From Romboutsia sedimentorum (GTDB lineage: Bacteria > Bacillota > Clostridia > Peptostreptococcales > Peptostreptococcaceae), in assembly GCF_030131845.1 (NCBI RefSeq), contig NZ_JASKYM010000002.1:124001-188000 (forward strand): a stretch of DNA of 64,000 bases, written 5' to 3'. Each line of letters starts with the position of its first letter. Position 1 is the first letter of the stretch. Shown here piece after piece: positions 63,101 through 64,000 of this stretch. The position numbers and the translations under genes are program-made. The notes under the pieces were generated by a model. That model worked only from the letters and a program-made list of their open reading frames with translations, was not told the origin of the DNA and did not search any database.

Positions 63101-63304
63101 AGAAAAGCAAGTGATTTTGAAGTATTAGATAACATAGATATAGAGTTCTGTGCTGATGATGAAATAGCAAAAGCAGTAGAAAATTATAATGACTATATAA
63201 AAACTGAGACTTTAGCTTTAGAAATAAATAGAGTTGAAGATGAAAGTTTAGAAAAACATAATTTAAATGATCATATGACTGGAATAAAAGTTACAAGAAA
63301 ATAA
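60197..63304 (+). CDS. ileS: Isoleucyl-tRNA synthetase, long (type 2, eukaryote-like) form
   Basis: Charges tRNA-Ile. 1035 residues, about 100 longer than the common bacterial form. Class I motifs: HIGH equivalent in GNPGIHHVIART (near 56) and KMSKS in GKKMSKSRGN (near 595). FEGPPTANGNPG and GWDTHGLPVE are typical of the type 2 IleS branch, which includes mupirocin-resistant enzymes. Editing domain with TTPWTLPSN and GTGIVHTAPAFGEDDY. A late zinc-type CXXC pair lies near residue 460 (CECGH...KCECCGKP). Controlled by the T-box. Confidence 0.97.
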   Translation: MAKFKQLVDSSVKQAEAEVSKYWNEIDILNKTLEKGENDPNFVFFEGPPTANGNPGIHHVIARTLKDSVCRYQTMNGYQVKRKAGWDTHGLPVEIQVEKELGLSDKQQIEAYGIDKFNEKCRSSVFSFEKQWREMTERMAYEIDLDNPYITLDNNYIESVWWILNKFNKEGYVYEGHKILPYCPRCGTGLASHEVAQGYKEVKTNTVVAKFKRADANEYFLAWTTTPWTLPSNVALTVGPEVDYIKVKQNDEVYYVAKALANKVLGEDYEVLDEMKGKDLEHIKYEQLMPFVETDEEAFFITCGDYVTTEDGTGIVHTAPAFGEDDYNLGRKYNLPVLQPVDESGKFTTTPWEGKFVMEDGLDVEIIKWLHSENKLHSKEKVAHNYPHCWRCQTPLVYYAKPSWYIEMTKLKDQLIANNKTVEWYPAFVGEGRFGNWLENLNDWAVSRSRYWGTPLNIWRCECGHKDSVGSRAELAEKAIEDVNPETVELHRPYVDNIHLKCECCGKPMTRVTDVIDCWFDSGSMPFAQHHYPFENKENFEELFPADYICEGIDQTRGWFYSLLAISTFVMGKAPYKKVLVNDLVLDKEGKKMSKSRGNTVNPFELFDQHGADALRWYLLYVSPPWTPTRFDVDGLKEVQSKFLGTIKNVYNFFTLYANMDEVNPSDFFVEYKDRPELDRWILSKFNNLKKDVEENLAIFELNKTVRTIQDFINEDLSNWYIRRSRRRFWATELTEDKKSVYNTTYEILTELCKLIAPFTPHIAEEIYRNLTDEVSVHLSSYPKANLELIDAELEEKMDLVKNLVTLGRASREATRIKVRQPIQKVLVDGKFETIISDVVDLIKEELNVKEVVFAKDLGEYMNFSLKPNFKVLGPILGAKMKFFAGALNKLNSSEVVPKLENGESLTVLIDGEDFEFNKEHVLVNIAAKDGFNVSMENNLFVILDTTLSNELIEEGYVREFISKIQQIRKASDFEVLDNIDIEFCADDEIAKAVENYNDYIKTETLALEINRVEDESLEKHNLNDHMTGIKVTRK

Positions 63305-63312
63305 ATAAAATA

Positions 63313-63356
63313 AACCACCTATTATACATTTTTAGTATGATAGGTGGTTATTTTTA
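63313..63356 (+). terminator. Terminator after ileS
   Basis: Fifteen-bp stem 63313-63327 with 63335-63349 (one T-G pair), loop of 7, then T run. Confidence 0.92.
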
Positions 63357-63438
63357 TGCATTGGTATTATCAGCAGTTGCTATAATAGGGTCTTTAGCTG
63401 GAATTTTAATAGGACTGGGAGCATCATTTTTTATATAA
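63337..63438 (+). CDS. Possible 33-residue hydrophobic peptide (doubtful)
   Basis: An ATG at 63337 or a TTG at 63361 opens a frame for 33 or 25 residues ending at 63438. The product is one membrane helix rich in Gly and Ile (ALVLSAVAIIGSLAGILIGL). The ATG lies inside the ileS terminator 3' arm and has no ribosome site; AGGTGG is 13 bases before the TTG. It could be a real small membrane peptide, or chance in AT-rich DNA. Confidence 0.22.
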   Translation: MIGGYFYALVLSAVAIIGSLAGILIGLGASFFI

Positions 63439-63601
63439 TATAAATTTAAAAATACGATAAAATTATTTTATATGAACTTATAGTATTTTAAAATGTAGAA
63501 AAAGGTAGAAAAATAGCTTAAATTGAATTTTCTGTAAACGTAAGAAAACCTTTACAAGACATATATAAGAATATATACTTAAAGAGTAAGAGGTAAATAA
63601 T

Positions 63602-63799
63602 AATTACATATAGGGGTATGTAATATATTGGGAAAAATAGTTTGAGGTTTCGATACAATCAGCATATAAATATATATGCAAAATCGGGGGATAAGATTGT
63701 TGCGGAAGTTATATTTTTATAAAAATTAAATAATTATGCATTTAAAAATAGAGTATATGTAGATTAAATATAAATCTGCTATACTCTATTTTTATAGAA
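63602..63799 (+). ncRNA. Candidate structured noncoding RNA ending in a terminator
   Basis: Consecutive helices: ATTACATA with TATGTAAT (about 63603-63623); ACAATC 63655-63660 with GATTGT 63695-63700, enclosing GCATATA 63662-63668 with TATATGC 63673-63679; and a terminator-like hairpin where ATAGAGTAT (about 63748-63756) pairs with ATACTCTAT (about 63781-63789), followed by T. No coding frame is served by this terminator. Strand is chosen from the T tail. I do not recognise the family. Confidence 0.35.
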
Positions 63800-63878
63800 T
63801 GTAGAAAATTATACAAAGCTTAAGAATAAAATTTTGTTATCAAAAATATATTAAAATGAAATTCTAATTTTGTATATA

Positions 63879-63907
63879 CAATATATGAAATATGCAATAT
63901 ATGAAAT
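63879..63907. repeat. Short tandem repeat
   Basis: CAATATATGAAAT occurs at 63879-63891 and again at 63895-63907, a 16-bp period. It may be an operator pair or simple AT-rich slippage. Confidence 0.35.
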
Positions 63908-64000
63908 GAAAAAAAGTAGAAAAATGACGCAAAACGTATAATTGAATTTTGAAAAGAAAAAAATGTAATAAAATAAAATATATTGTATAAAACTAAATTT

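Larger units (their letters stand above)
63439..64000. other. 560-bp intergenic region without a credible gene
   Basis: Very AT-rich, with no ORF of use on either strand. It holds a CodY-like sequence at 63526-63540 (12 of 15), a structured stretch ending in a terminator-like hairpin (63602-63795), and short repeats: GTAGAAAAA-type words at about 63494, 63504, 63799 and 63915, and a 13-base word at 63879-63891 repeated at 63895-63907. It probably also holds control sequence for a gene beyond the window. Confidence 0.5.

Noticed and set aside
62656-63135. 159-residue minus-strand ORF inside ileS
   Set aside because: Antisense shadow; composition rich in Ser/Leu/Asn as expected from the reverse of Lys/Glu/Ile codons.
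63439-64000. Cyclic-di-GMP (GEMM) riboswitch in the terminal gap
   Set aside because: No recognisable GEMM core sequence; helices present do not match its layout.

Overview
The window is low-GC, AT-rich DNA from a spore-forming, anaerobic Firmicute. The best fit is the Peptostreptococcaceae (relatives of Clostridioides, Paeniclostridium, Romboutsia or Terrisporobacter). The reasons are the spoVD-murF-mraY-murD-spoVE-murG-murA-divIB-DUF881-sbp-ftsZ-spoIIGA-sigE-sigG order, a 659-residue SpoVD, an agr-like locus just after sigG, a selenocysteine formate dehydrogenase and an [FeFe] hydrogenase. The genus assignment is inference. I see no tRNA, rRNA, CRISPR array, insertion sequence or prophage.

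Layout. 1-2117: the end of a BCCT osmolyte transporter, convergent with a GntR-RCK_C regulator of the BusR type. 2373-4081: lgt and rsmH. 4196-20333: a 16-kb redox island bounded by terminators. It holds molybdopterin genes (moaB, moaC, moeA, a MoeA-PBP fusion, MOSC), the three [FeFe] hydrogenase maturases hydF-hydE-hydG, a 575-residue [FeFe] hydrogenase on the minus strand, a selenocysteine formate dehydrogenase read through an in-frame TGA with a recognisable SECIS hairpin, fdhD, and a TupABC tungstate importer. Together these make, load and mature the metal centres for formate/CO2 and hydrogen chemistry. The island lies exactly where rsmH would normally run into ftsL.

20537-37266: the division, peptidoglycan and sporulation cluster, without mraZ, murE or ftsA, ending in ftsZ, spoIIGA, sigE and sigG. 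The spoIIGA promoter has a Spo0A box and a 22-bp -35/-10 spacer. The sigG leader folds a hairpin next to its ribosome binding site. 37330-38787: a quorum-sensing locus with AgrB, a 39-residue AgrD missed by ordinary ORF cut-offs, and an AgrC-like membrane protein lacking a kinase domain. 38810-44050: a GGDEF/HD-GYP enzyme, YlmC, NrdR, PgeF and a PhoP/PhoR-type pair. 44129-52265: two YIEGIA-family membrane proteins with their small partner, a PDZ-radical SAM protein, der, plsY, gpsA and spoIVA. 52340-55660: two tandem alanine/glycine:sodium symporters, the first behind a CodY-like box. 55837-63304: an HlyD-like protein, yggS, sepF, yggT, ylmH and divIVA, then an isoleucine T-box and a long (1035-residue) ileS. 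The last 560 bases carry no credible gene but contain structured, terminator-ended sequence that may be a noncoding RNA.
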